Shown here: positions 32,764 through 41,495 of the stretch, one piece after another | Position numbering within the stretch: the stretch's first letter is position 1 | Layout: each line of letters begins with the position of its first letter | Notes under the pieces: generated by a model | Databases searched by the model: none | Told to the model about the DNA's origin: nothing | What the model saw: only the letters and a program-made list of their open reading frames with translations | NCBI GenBank assembly: GCA_017521465.1 | Contig: JAFXCN010000024.1 | Span: 1-64,000, forward strand | Source: Clostridia bacterium | Lineage (GTDB): Bacteria; Bacillota; Clostridia; TANB77; UBA1234 | Direction of reading: 5' to 3' | DNA: 64,000 nt | Position numbers and translations under genes: made by a program

Positions 32764-32982
32764 TTACTTTTTGGGATTTTTTTTGCTTTTATACAGACTG
32801 ATACAAATGACAATGCCACCAATTACAGTAATAATAAGAGTAAGCGTCAATCTCGTGCAGGCGAGCGCTTCACTTGCAGTAAGTTGATTACTATTTTCTG
32901 CAAAAGCAACTTGGCACATTGAAACGCACAAAACGAATAAAACTGTCATGAATTTAGCAAAACTCTTACTGTTCCGCTTCAT
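32764..32982 (-). CDS. Small secreted/membrane protein, 72 aa
   Basis: A signal peptide (residues 1-29, cleaved after VAFA) and one membrane span (about 46-65, LTLIITVIGGIVICISLY) with a basic cytosolic end KSKKNPKK. No known domain. First gene of the operon that ends with the TPM protein; the promoter is at 33038-33066. Confidence 0.75.
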   Translation of the reverse strand: MKRNSKSFAKFMTVLFVLCVSMCQVAFAENSNQLTASEALACTRLTLTLIITVIGGIVICISLYKSKKNPKK

Positions 32983-33037
32983 CTATTTTTCCTCCCCTAA
33001 TTATGTCGTAGGATAAAGTGCATATTAAACCGGTACT

Positions 33038-33066
33038 ATTATATCATTTTTCCTACATTATGTCAA
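33038..33066 (-). promoter_or_regulatory. Promoter of the four-gene TPM operon
   Basis: Minus strand TTGACA (33061-33066), 17-bp spacer, TATAAT (33038-33043) with TG before the -10. Confidence 0.88.
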
Positions 33067-33156
33067 TTTATTTATGTTAATTTTTGCTCGTGTATCTATT
33101 GATTTTTCAAGGTTTTTAGTATAAAATGTCAGTATTATTTCTTAAGGAGGATTTTT

Positions 33157-33696
33157 ATGCAAAAACCATTAGTTACAATCGAAATGGAAAATGGAGATTT
33201 AATAAAAATAGAGCTTTATCCAAACAAAGCTCCAGAAACAGTTAATAATTTTATATCTTTGATAAACAAAGGTTTTTATGACGGACTAATTTTCCATAGA
33301 ACTATTCCAGGTTTTATGGCGCAGGGCGGAGACCCAGATGGTACTGGCATGGGCGGTCCTGGGTATTCTATCAAAGGAGAATTTAAAGAAAACGGATTCG
33401 ATAATCCACTATCTCATGTAAGAGGTATGGTATCAATGGCTAGAAGCATGATGCCAGATAGCGCTGGTTCTCAGTTTTTTATTGTTACAGATGACTCAAC
33501 ATTCTTAGATGGCAAATATGCAGCTTTCGGTCAAGTAATTGAAGGTATGGATGCTGTAGATAAAATTGTTAAATCTAGAGTTATCACAAGAAGCCCTTAC
33601 GGTGGCGGAAAAGATAGACCTGTTGAACCACCAGTTATGAAAAAAGTAACCGTTGATACTTTGGGAGAAACATACAACGAACCAAATAAACTTTAG
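33157..33696 (+). CDS. Cyclophilin-type peptidyl-prolyl isomerase, 179 aa
   Basis: Has FHRTIPGFMAQGGDPDGTGMGG (about residues 47-68), the cyclophilin core with the catalytic Arg and Gln, then SMARSMMPDSAGSQFFIV and FGQVIEGMD. No signal peptide, so cytosolic. It speeds proline cis-trans isomerisation during folding. Uses AGA codons, unlike the two operons that flank it. Promoter TTGATT-17-TAAAAT lies at about 33102-33130; ribosome site AAGGAGG. Confidence 0.95.
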   Translation: MQKPLVTIEMENGDLIKIELYPNKAPETVNNFISLINKGFYDGLIFHRTIPGFMAQGGDPDGTGMGGPGYSIKGEFKENGFDNPLSHVRGMVSMARSMMPDSAGSQFFIVTDDSTFLDGKYAAFGQVIEGMDAVDKIVKSRVITRSPYGGGKDRPVEPPVMKKVTVDTLGETYNEPNKL

Positions 33697-33707
33697 AATA
33701 CAAAAAA

Positions 33708-33737
33708 ACAGACACCAAAAGGTGTCTGTTTTTTTAC
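33708..33737. terminator. Bidirectional terminator
   Basis: ACAGACACC AAAA GGTGTCTGT with T-runs on both strands; ends the cyclophilin gene and the TPM-LemA-TPM operon. Confidence 0.92.
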
Positions 33738-33741
33738 ATAC

Positions 33742-34407
33742 TCATGCACAAACAAACTCAATTACAATTACAGCTATAACAAGACAAAAAAATCCAATAA
33801 CCATGACTTTAGCAAGTCCTGTGGAAACTAACAAATCATCATTTGCTTCATTCTGTGCAAAAGTTACAGTTGTGCTAATTTCGTTCTTTTCAACACCAGG
33901 CTGAATAGAGTTTTTCACTTCATTAATCAACCTATTTTGAAGTGCCATAAGACCAAGTGTATACTGTTCCCTTTCGAAATCAGGAACGGCATAAGTCTTA
34001 ATGAGAGTATTTGCTTCTTCAACAGAAATATGTTGTTTGATTTCTTCACCAAGCAGCACATGAATTGTCTGATTTTCAACAGCTAAAAGCACAAGAATAT
34101 CTCGTCCTTCAGTGTTGACTCCATATTCTTTTGCCATTTTCTTGGCATAATTTTCAATGCTTTCTCCACCAAGATTATTAGCGGTGACAATCATAAGCCG
34201 CAGTCCATTATATTCGTTATGAAGCTTACGAGCATTCTCTGCCAACTTATCAACTTCGTTATACACCATCACACCCGCATTATCTTTTACAAAATAATCG
34301 TTCGACATATCAGAAATGTCTTCAGCACTTGCAAACTGGCACACAAAGCCAGTCACAAGCAAGCTCAGCATCAAAATCGAAAACAGCCGCTTGGAAAACG
34401 TCTTCAT
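33742..34407 (-). CDS. TPM-domain protein, 221 aa
   Basis: Signal peptide (about 1-28, cleaved near FASAE), a TPM domain (about 33-165: NDYFVKDNAGVMVYNEVDKL, YGVNTEGRDILVLLAV) and a C-terminal membrane span (about 200-220) that would anchor the domain outside the cell. It lacks the glycine-rich tail of the other two TPM proteins. Third gene of a TPM-LemA-TPM operon, 15 bp after lemA. Confidence 0.85.
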   Translation of the reverse strand: MKTFSKRLFSILMLSLLVTGFVCQFASAEDISDMSNDYFVKDNAGVMVYNEVDKLAENARKLHNEYNGLRLMIVTANNLGGESIENYAKKMAKEYGVNTEGRDILVLLAVENQTIHVLLGEEIKQHISVEEANTLIKTYAVPDFEREQYTLGLMALQNRLINEVKNSIQPGVEKNEISTTVTFAQNEANDDLLVSTGLAKVMVIGFFCLVIAVIVIEFVCA

Positions 34408-34422
34408 TGTTTTCTCCTTTCA

Positions 34423-34995
34423 TCAGTCAAAGTTTACGACAGGTACACTTACAGATCTTGGGTCAGCCTCAAAGTAACGCATTTCTTCATACTCAAACAA
34501 CTTTGCATAGAGAATGCCCGGTGCAGTTTTGATATACTTGTTATACCGCATAACAGCTTCATTATAAGCAATTCTGGCAATATTAATACGGTTTTCGCTA
34601 CCAGCAATCTCATACTGCAGATTGGTGAACTGTTCGCTTGCCTTAAGTTCGGGATAGCTTTCAACCAACACGAGAAGCTTACCAAGAGCCTGCGAAAGTT
34701 CCGCATCAGCTTCAGCCATTTCACTCATAGAAGAATTGTTAATAGAATTGGCAAGCTTTGCTCGACTCTCTGCAATCTCGGTAAACACAGTTTCCTCATG
34801 ATCTGCGTACGCTTTAACTGTAGTTACAAGATTAGGAATCAAATCACTGCGCCGCTGGAGCATTGTTTGTACCTTTGCTTCTGCAAGCTTTACATCTTCA
34901 TAAGCATTCACAACATTGTTTCTGCCGATAATGATAACTGTAAGCACTACACCCAAAAGGATGATACCAATGATTTCACGGGTCTTCTTACTCAT
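34423..34995 (-). CDS. LemA family protein, 190 aa
   Basis: One N-terminal span (about 8-26) then the helical LemA core with QTMLQRRSDLIPNLVTTVKAYADHEE (about 43-68) and SYPELKASEQFTNLQYEIAGSENRI. LemA proteins are membrane-anchored helical bundles of unknown biochemical role, often with TPM or HtpX neighbours. Here it is flanked on both sides by TPM genes in the same operon. A second LemA, in the AGA dialect, lies at 47399-47953 next to HtpX. Confidence 0.93.
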   Translation of the reverse strand: MSKKTREIIGIILLGVVLTVIIIGRNNVVNAYEDVKLAEAKVQTMLQRRSDLIPNLVTTVKAYADHEETVFTEIAESRAKLANSINNSSMSEMAEADAELSQALGKLLVLVESYPELKASEQFTNLQYEIAGSENRINIARIAYNEAVMRYNKYIKTAPGILYAKLFEYEEMRYFEADPRSVSVPVVNFD

Positions 34996-35009
34996 ATCTT
35001 TCTCCTCCT

Positions 35010-35840
35010 TTAAAAGTCACCAGAAGCGCCACCGCCATCGGAGCAACCATCAAAACCACTGAATGAAGACGAATCGTCAGAAAAAATGGTAGAATCATTA
35101 TTGGAAGAATTACTGCTAGACGAAGATGAGCTAGAGTTGGAGGTATACCAAATATTAGACGAACTAGAACCACTCCAGCCACCATAACTCGAATATCTCC
35201 TAGAGCGCTCCTTTTCTTCAATGTAGGATTCAAGCAATTTAAGTAAAATCAAGAATATTACCAAACCTACAATTATCCATAGCACAGGAATATAAAATTC
35301 ATTCTCCTCTTCTCCATCTTCAACTATTGTTCCACTTAAATTTGCCTTAATCTCCGTAACAAGTGCATCCTGCAAATCCATCAAACCTTCTGCAAACATA
35401 TTCTGCTTAAGCTTCGGAATTGCATAGGTGTTCATGAGCTTGCCAGCCTTAGAGTCAGGAATATATACCTGCATAGTCCGGCCAACTTCAACTCGAATCT
35501 TTCTGTCATTTACAGACATAAGAACGAGCACACCCATGCTATCCTTACCGATCTTATACTTGTTGTACATCTGGTTAGCATAGTTTTCAACCGTTTCACC
35601 TTCAAGGCTTGAAATCGTAGTAATCACAACTTGTGCGCCATCATGCTCTTCACAAAGCTTGACAGCCTTATCCATCATTACTTTAATCTGTTCATCAGTA
35701 AAAACTCCCGCAAAATCATTCACATAGAAATTCGATGTATGTTCAGGAATAGTTGCTGCACAAGCAATTCCACATACAAACGAACTCATCACTAAAGCCA
35801 ACAGCAAACCCGAAATCCAACTTCGAAATGTCCGTTTCAT
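35010..35840 (-). CDS. TPM-domain protein with Ser/Gly-rich tail, 276 aa
   Basis: Signal peptide (1-28), TPM domain (about 33-160: FYVNDFAGVFTDEQIKVMMDKAV, KIGKDSMGVLVLMS), membrane span (about 190-208), then a low-complexity Ser/Asn tail ending DGGGASGDF, the usual end of YgcG-type proteins. Closest relative in the window is the N-terminal half of the 567-aa TPM protein. First gene of the operon, with promoter at 35898-35926. Confidence 0.9.
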   Translation of the reverse strand: MKRTFRSWISGLLLALVMSSFVCGIACAATIPEHTSNFYVNDFAGVFTDEQIKVMMDKAVKLCEEHDGAQVVITTISSLEGETVENYANQMYNKYKIGKDSMGVLVLMSVNDRKIRVEVGRTMQVYIPDSKAGKLMNTYAIPKLKQNMFAEGLMDLQDALVTEIKANLSGTIVEDGEEENEFYIPVLWIIVGLVIFLILLKLLESYIEEKERSRRYSSYGGWSGSSSSNIWYTSNSSSSSSSSNSSNNDSTIFSDDSSSFSGFDGCSDGGGASGDF

Positions 35841-35897
35841 TTATTTTCCTCCCTTAAATTATTTCAGAGCCATAGAATCCATGATAATTTCGGATAT

Positions 35898-35926
35898 ATT
35901 TTATCATAGATTATGTAAATTTGCAA
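35898..35926 (-). promoter_or_regulatory. Promoter of the TPM-LemA-TPM operon
   Basis: Minus strand TTGCAA (35921-35926), 17-bp spacer, TAAAAT (35898-35903) with TG before the -10. YAGCACC repeats start ten bases upstream of the -35 box. Confidence 0.8.
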
Positions 35927-35935
35927 CGCCTTTTT

Positions 35936-36020
35936 CAGCACCTGCTTTTCCCACACGAAATATCGATTTTGCAGCACCTGAAAAAGCCATATGAAATATT
36001 GATTTTTTCGCACCACACAT
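35936..36020. repeat. 36-bp direct repeats (YAGCACC family), 2.3 copies
   Basis: Units begin at 35936 (CAGCACCTGCTTTTCC), 35972 (CAGCACCTGAAAAAGC) and 36008 (TCGCACC), each with GAAATAT(C/T)GATTTT. Same family as 29433 and 51008. Confidence 0.85.
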
Positions 36021-36096
36021 TCGCAACAATTTATGTCGGACACACTCTGCATTTAGATGTAATGCAGTTTGTTTATTCGATACAAACGGTCGCATG

Positions 36097-36130
36097 CAAA
36101 AAGGAAGTGCGACAATGCACTCCCTTTTTT
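36097..36130 (+). terminator. Hairpin with T-run in repeat DNA
   Basis: GGAAGTGC GACAAT GCACTCCC with one mismatch, followed by T-run; no plus-strand gene ends here, so it may be part of the repeat. Confidence 0.5.
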
Positions 36131-36164
36131 ATTTTTTGCAGACATGACTATCCGTTAAGTGTAA

Positions 36165-36260
36165 CGCAGTTCGTTTTCGCAGACGGCCGCTGCGCGGGCG
36201 GCGATTCGCCTTTTTCCGTCAGCGAAAATGTTTCCTTCGGAAACTTCGATACGCACATAA
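36165..36260. repeat. Modular GC-rich repeat (GACGGCCGCTGCGCGGGC / TTTCCTTCGGAAAC)
   Basis: CGCAGTTCGTTTTCGCAGAC then GGCCGCTGCGCGGGC and TTTCCTTCGGAAACTTCGAT; parts match 5606-5690, 41320-41424 and 51090-51120. Together with the two preceding entries it fills the gene-free stretch 35841-36272. Confidence 0.75.
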
Positions 36261-36272
36261 CTATGAGAAAGA

Positions 36273-37577
36273 CTATTCAATTATGTCTAATATTTCCTTT
36301 ATCTTCTCTACTTTTTCTGGCACGATTGTGTATGAATTTTCTAAAAAGCTTATTTGTGCTTTTGCTTTAAATTCATCGTTTGCATGTATATACAAAATTG
36401 GTTCTCCTTTTTCTACTGTGTCACCAATTTTTTTCAATACTTCAATTCCGACAGCATAGTCAATTTCGTCTTCTTTTTTAAATCTTCCTCCACCAATATT
36501 TACAACCGCTTGACCTATATTTTTAGCTTCTATTGCACTTACATATCCAGAAGCTTTTGCTTCTACTGGAATTTTATATTTTGCTGTTGTTATCATTTCT
36601 GGTTCGTCGATTACTCTAGAATCTCCCCATTGTCTTTGGATTAACTCTTTAAATTTATTTAAACCTTCGCCATTATCAATTTGATTTTGAATCAATCTCA
36701 TATTCGTTACTATGTTGTCGCCTTTGCCAGCCATTTTTAACATATATGCACCAAGCACACAGCATACTTCAACAACATCTGGTTCGCCTTTTCCGCTAAG
36801 CACATCTATCGCTTCTTTTACTTCTAATGCATTTCCACAAAATCTTCCTAATGGTTGATTCATATTTGTTACTACTGCAATTGTTTCTTTTCCTGCCATA
36901 TTACCAATCTTAACCATTGTTTCAGCAAGTTTTCTAGCTCTAATTTCTGTCTCCATAAATGCTCCGCTTCCACATGTAACTTCAAGCAAGATTTTGTCCG
37001 CACCTGCAGCAATTTTTTTACTCATTACGCTAGATGCAATTAGTGGAATACTTTCAACTGTTCCTGTAACATCTCTTAATGCATATAGTTTTTTATCAGC
37101 AAGAGCAATGTTTTCTGATTGTCCCATTAACGATATTCCTATTTTTCTAACATTTCTAATAAACTCATCTAATTCTAAATTTGTTCTAAATCCAGGAATT
37201 GAATCTAGTTTATCAATTGTTCCTTGAGTATATCCAAGTCCTCTTCCAGACATTTTAGCAACCGGCACTCCAAGACTTGCAACTAATGGCATTACAACTA
37301 TTGTAACTTTATCACCAATTCCTCCTGTGCTATGTTTATCAACCTTTATTCCTTCAATTTGTGAAAGGTCTAAAATGTCTCCTGACTTAGACATAGCAAT
37401 GGTTAAATCTAAAATTTCTTTCTCTGACATTCCATTTAAATATATTGCCATTAATAAACTTGAAGCTTGGTAATCTGCAATATTCCCATATGAATATTCT
37501 TTTATAAAAAATTCAATTTGCTCCGTGGTTAATTCTTGGCAATCACGTTTTGCCTTTATAATTTCATTTATATTCAT
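36273..37577 (-). CDS. pdp: Pyrimidine-nucleoside phosphorylase, 434 aa
   Basis: Cytosolic nucleoside salvage enzyme that splits uridine or thymidine with phosphate into base and ribose-1-phosphate. DKHSTGGIGDKVT (80-92) is the phosphate-binding signature, and KMSGRGLGYTQGTIDKLDSIPG and VTCGSGAFMET are further family blocks. Length matches the 434-residue bacillary enzyme. Ribosome site AGGAGG precedes the ATG. Single gene next to comEA on the same strand with a 21-bp gap. Confidence 0.96.
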   Translation of the reverse strand: MNINEIIKAKRDCQELTTEQIEFFIKEYSYGNIADYQASSLLMAIYLNGMSEKEILDLTIAMSKSGDILDLSQIEGIKVDKHSTGGIGDKVTIVVMPLVASLGVPVAKMSGRGLGYTQGTIDKLDSIPGFRTNLELDEFIRNVRKIGISLMGQSENIALADKKLYALRDVTGTVESIPLIASSVMSKKIAAGADKILLEVTCGSGAFMETEIRARKLAETMVKIGNMAGKETIAVVTNMNQPLGRFCGNALEVKEAIDVLSGKGEPDVVEVCCVLGAYMLKMAGKGDNIVTNMRLIQNQIDNGEGLNKFKELIQRQWGDSRVIDEPEMITTAKYKIPVEAKASGYVSAIEAKNIGQAVVNIGGGRFKKEDEIDYAVGIEVLKKIGDTVEKGEPILYIHANDEFKAKAQISFLENSYTIVPEKVEKIKEILDIIE

Positions 37578-37598
37578 ATTTTACCTCCTTACAGATTT

Positions 37599-38165
37599 TT
37601 AAGTAGTTATATTATCTTTAATTTTGTTAAACTTTGCTTCACCAATACCTTCAACGTCCATAATGTCTTCTATACTGTTAAAATATCCTTCATTTTCTCT
37701 AAAATCAATTATTCTTTTTGCCATTGCATCTCCAACACCTGACAATGTTTTAAGCTCATCTATTGTTGCCACATTAATGTTTATTAACATGTTTTGCGTA
37801 TTATGCTTGGCACTACTAACATTTAATGTTGAAGTGTTAGTTTTTATTTCTTCAAACACAATTTTTTCTGGAATATACACTTTTTGTTCATCACTTAAAA
37901 TAGTTGCAAGATTTACTTTGCTTAAATCCGCGTCCATCGTTTCACCGCCAGCAATTTCAATAAGCTCATAAAGCCTTGTACCATAAGTAACTTCTTTAAT
38001 TCCAGGACTATGTACACATCCCTCAATATGCACATAAATTTTATTATCTGCCTTATCTTCGTCTACTTGAATAACAACTTCATCTTTTGGCAATAATTTA
38101 TAACCAATAAAAGTAAAAATAACAAAAGCCCCTAGTGCTATTATGCACTTTGCTTTATCACTCAT
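37599..38165 (-). CDS. comEA: ComEA-type DNA-binding protein, 188 aa
   Basis: N-terminal membrane span (about 6-22), an SLBB domain (about 45-105: VHIEGCVHSPGIKEVTYGTRLYELIEIAGG), and a helix-hairpin-helix pair at the C-terminus (INVATIDELKTLSGVGDAMAKRIIDFREN ... VEGIGEAKF). ComEA is the double-strand DNA receptor of natural transformation. ComEC is not seen next to it in this window, so competence itself is unproven. It precedes pdp by 21 bp and may be co-transcribed. Confidence 0.93.
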   Translation of the reverse strand: MSDKAKCIIALGAFVIFTFIGYKLLPKDEVVIQVDEDKADNKIYVHIEGCVHSPGIKEVTYGTRLYELIEIAGGETMDADLSKVNLATILSDEQKVYIPEKIVFEEIKTNTSTLNVSSAKHNTQNMLININVATIDELKTLSGVGDAMAKRIIDFRENEGYFNSIEDIMDVEGIGEAKFNKIKDNITT

Positions 38166-38281
38166 TTTTCCTCCTTATATGGTTTTGTTCGATTTTATTA
38201 TATATTATACCCCAAAAGTTTGCAAACTTTTACTTGAGTTTTACAGTCTTTTTATATAGAATATTTCTATGGAGGTAGAAC

Positions 38282-39586
38282 ATGAAAAAAATCTTATTTT
38301 TCTTAATTTTATTACTAACAATAATTTCATCGCAAGTTTTTGCTGTTACTGTAAACAGTCCAACTGCGATTTTAATAGATGCCGATACTGGTCGTATACT
38401 TTATGAAAAAGATGCATATAAAACAGCTTATCCGGCAAGCACAACAAAAATTTTAACCGCAATTTTAGCACTTGAAAATTGTGACATTTACGATGAAGTA
38501 ACTGCGAGCTATGCAGCAATAATGAGTGTTCCTGTTGGCGGAAGCCACGCAGCAATTCAAGTTGGTGAAACTCTTACAGTAAAAGAATTGCTTCAAGCTT
38601 TATTAATTTGCTCTGGAAATGATGCTGCTAACGTTTTAGCAGAACATATCGGCGGTAGCATGGAAAGTTTTGCTACTATGATGAATACAAGAGCAAAAGA
38701 ATTAGGTTGTCAAAATACTAACTTTGTTAATTCAAGCGGATTACATGATGATAATCATTACACAACAGCATATGATTTAGCTATTCTTTATAAATATGCA
38801 ACAGAAAACTTCCCAGAATTTAATGAAATTGTTGCAACAATTCGTTTTAGATTACCTATTACAGACAAATATAGTACGGATGATAGATTTTACCTTAATT
38901 CAAATCAATTAATCGTTCCGAACTCTAGTAATAGTGCAAAAAATTATTATTATCCTTATGCTACAGGTGGAAAAACTGGATTTACTACTCAATCTAAAAA
39001 TTGCTTAGTAGCAGGAGCGTCAAAGGATGGCGTAAACCTTATAGCTGTAATATTAGGAGCTGTGCAAGATGAAAGAGGTGTTAGCTATAGATTTACAGAT
39101 GCAAAAAACTTATTTGATTATGGATTTAGTGCAATAGTTCCAAATCAAATCGCAGAAGCAGGAACAACGGTAAAAACACTTCCAGTAAAAAATTCAAAAG
39201 AAAAAGACGCAACTGTTAAGCTGCAATTTAAAAATGGATTAACAACAACAATAGATAGAACCGATTTATATACAAAATTCGAACCAGTACTTGTATTCCA
39301 AGAAGAAATTGTAGCTCCAGTTACTGAAGGTGACGTACTTGGAACAGCAACTTATACGATATATGACAAAGAATACCAAATCGATTTAGTTGCAGCAAAC
39401 TCAATTGAAGCCAAAAACAGTCTTGTTGCCGGAGTTACAAAATTCCTTAAAAACACATTAATAACTGTAGGTTGCTTAGGCCTTTTACTTGTAGTAATTA
39501 GAGCATACAACAAAAATGCAGCAAGAAAACGTCGCAGAATGAGAGCCTTCAATGTTGGAAGATATAATACAAGATTTAGAAGATAA
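38282..39586 (+). CDS. dacF: D-alanyl-D-alanine carboxypeptidase (DacF/DacB type), 434 aa
   Basis: Secreted penicillin-binding protein that trims the last D-Ala of wall stem peptides. Signal peptide (1-21), S-x-x-K STTK (53-56, Ser53 nucleophile), SGN (112-114), KTG (232-234), then the beta-rich PBP5-C domain and a C-terminal membrane span (about 395-413) with a very basic end. DacF and DacB in spore formers act in the spore cortex or wall. Promoter TTGAGT-17-TAGAAT at about 38235; ribosome site ATGGAGGTAG. Confidence 0.94.
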   Translation: MKKILFFLILLLTIISSQVFAVTVNSPTAILIDADTGRILYEKDAYKTAYPASTTKILTAILALENCDIYDEVTASYAAIMSVPVGGSHAAIQVGETLTVKELLQALLICSGNDAANVLAEHIGGSMESFATMMNTRAKELGCQNTNFVNSSGLHDDNHYTTAYDLAILYKYATENFPEFNEIVATIRFRLPITDKYSTDDRFYLNSNQLIVPNSSNSAKNYYYPYATGGKTGFTTQSKNCLVAGASKDGVNLIAVILGAVQDERGVSYRFTDAKNLFDYGFSAIVPNQIAEAGTTVKTLPVKNSKEKDATVKLQFKNGLTTTIDRTDLYTKFEPVLVFQEEIVAPVTEGDVLGTATYTIYDKEYQIDLVAANSIEAKNSLVAGVTKFLKNTLITVGCLGLLLVVIRAYNKNAARKRRRMRAFNVGRYNTRFRR

Positions 39587-39601
39587 TAATTATATCAACA
39601 C

Positions 39602-39630
39602 AAAAGCACCTATAAATAGGTGTTTTTGTT
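39602..39630 (+). terminator. Terminator after dacF
   Basis: AAAAGCACCTAT AA ATAGGTGTTTTT hairpin with T-run. Confidence 0.88.
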
Positions 39631-39694
39631 GTAATAATTACTACGTTGTTTTATTTAATTCTCTACTAAAATATTTATCTTGGAGGAAGAACAA

Positions 39695-41029
39695 GTGGAA
39701 AATAAAAATATAATGGAAACTATGGATATAAAAAAATTATCTTTAAAGCTATCATTACCAATGGTTATGTCTATGATTTCTATAGCATTGTATGGTATTG
39801 TTGACACAATTTTTATATCTAATATTAGTGACGATGCACTAACAACTGTTTCTTTATGCTTGCCTATTATCTCAATAATTACAGCTATTGGGCTTGGAAC
39901 CAGTATTGGTGTAAATTCTCTATTAGCAAGAACATTAGGTGAAAAGAAACAAGAAAAAGCACATAAAATAATTGTGTCTGGAATTTACCTAATCGTGTTT
40001 AGCTACATAATTATTGCTCTAGTATCAACATTAGGAATTAATTTATTTTTTAAAGTTTTTACAGATAATATTAATATAAGAAGCTTAGGATTTGATTATC
40101 TATTCATTATTGCGATCTTTTCTTTTGGAACTTTATTCCAAATGTTATTTGAAAAAATATTAGAGGCTTATGGAAAAACAAAAGATAGTATGCTAGTCCA
40201 ATTTAGTGGTGCATTGATAAATCTAGTTTTAGATCCTATTTTAATATTTAGTTTTAATCTTGGTATAAAAGGTGCTTCAATTGCTACTGTTATAGGACAA
40301 ATATTTGGAATGTTAATAGGAATTGCTTTGCTGAGAAAAAATCATATTATCAATATATTTTCTATAAAAGATTTCAAACTTGAAAAAGAAATTATTAAAG
40401 ACATATATAAAGTGGGCTTTCCAACAATAATATTAGAGTCTGCCGAATCCTTTATAACATTAATATTAAATAAAATTTTAATAGATTTCTCTGAGTCAGC
40501 AGTATCCGTTTGGGGAGTTTACTGTCAATTGCAAAAATTCGTATTAATTATCGTATATGGCTTAAACTATGGAATGATACCTATTTTAGCATATAATTTG
40601 GGTGCAAAGCACAAAGAAAGAATTAATGAATGTTTATCTTTCTTTTTAAAGCTTGCTTGCCTTGTAACTAGTGTAGGTATGTTAATCTTTTTTGCTATAC
40701 CAAATATTATAATATCATTCTTTGATGTTTCAGAAGATGTATTAATATTAGGAACTCATGCTTTCAAAATACTCTCTCTTGGTTTTATATTTGCAGGTAT
40801 AAGCCTAGTATTTTCATCATCTTTTCAAGCATTCGGCAAAGGATCTTATAGCCTAATAATAAACCTATCTAGAAAAATCATATTTGTATTACCTCTTATT
40901 TTACTATTAAAAAACATATTAAAAGCCGACTCTGTATGGGTTTCATTCACCATATCAGAAATATTAACAATGATAATCGCTATAATATTGCATAAGAAAA
41001 TAAATAACAAAATTATTGATGTAATTTAA
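39695..41029 (+). CDS. MATE family efflux transporter, 444 aa
   Basis: Twelve predicted spans in two halves; LSLPMVMSMISIALYGIVDTIFIS and the second-half YGLNYGMIPILAYNLGAKH block mark the MATE/DinF-type family. These export drugs or metabolites using Na or proton gradients. I choose the GTG at 39695, which follows GGAGGAAGAACAA; a TTG at 39680 would start within that site. Substrate unknown. Single gene between dacF and tRNA-Arg. Confidence 0.92.
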   Translation: MENKNIMETMDIKKLSLKLSLPMVMSMISIALYGIVDTIFISNISDDALTTVSLCLPIISIITAIGLGTSIGVNSLLARTLGEKKQEKAHKIIVSGIYLIVFSYIIIALVSTLGINLFFKVFTDNINIRSLGFDYLFIIAIFSFGTLFQMLFEKILEAYGKTKDSMLVQFSGALINLVLDPILIFSFNLGIKGASIATVIGQIFGMLIGIALLRKNHIINIFSIKDFKLEKEIIKDIYKVGFPTIILESAESFITLILNKILIDFSESAVSVWGVYCQLQKFVLIIVYGLNYGMIPILAYNLGAKHKERINECLSFFLKLACLVTSVGMLIFFAIPNIIISFFDVSEDVLILGTHAFKILSLGFIFAGISLVFSSSFQAFGKGSYSLIINLSRKIIFVLPLILLLKNILKADSVWVSFTISEILTMIIAIILHKKINNKIIDVI

Positions 41030-41138
41030 AACACTACCATGCATAAATTTTATCAATTGACATTACTTAATACCACAACTTTGTTACAAATAATTTTATA
41101 TAAAGTAATTAAATTATCGTCAAATTTGAAAAAAATGG

Positions 41139-41167
41139 TTGACAAAACAAAATACAGGTGTTATTAT
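41139..41167 (+). promoter_or_regulatory. tRNA-Arg promoter
   Basis: TTGACA, 17-bp spacer, TATTAT. Confidence 0.85.
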
Positions 41168-41191
41168 ATATCTTGTCTTTTGACACGTCAT

Positions 41192-41268
<77 letters not shown>

Positions 41269-41270
41269 TG

Positions 41271-41305
41271 AAAAAAGCACTTGAGTTAAACTCAAGTGCT
41301 TTTTT
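41271..41305 (+). terminator. tRNA-Arg terminator
   Basis: AAAAGCACTTGAGT ... ACTCAAGTGCTTTT with T-run. Confidence 0.9.
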
Positions 41306-41319
41306 GTTGTGAGTCTTCT

Positions 41320-41495
41320 GCCCAGGGCGAAAAGGCGAAGCCACGCCTTCACATCGTAGATGTGAGACGGACGACCTGGGCAAAAAACGGAAAAAGCTTC
41401 CTTCGGAAGCTTCGATACAAACAATAGTATACAAAACGGATGTGAACAAAGTTCACATCCGCTACTATTCACTTTTCACTATTAGTTATTCACTC
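41320..41495. repeat. Modular repeat block with heptamers
   Basis: GCCCAGGGCG ... CCTGGGC, CACATCGTAGATGTG hairpin, GCTTCCTTCGGAAGC, TTCGATACAAAC, then TTCACTTTTCACTATTAG heptamers up to 41495. Parts match 5606-5690 and 36165-36260. Confidence 0.75.

Noticed and set aside
35864-36095. Small protein with 12-residue GAKKSIF-type repeats on the minus strand
   Set aside because: It is a translation of the 36-bp YAGCACC repeat; the sister array at 29433 has a 35-bp period that would break the frame, and there is no ribosome site.
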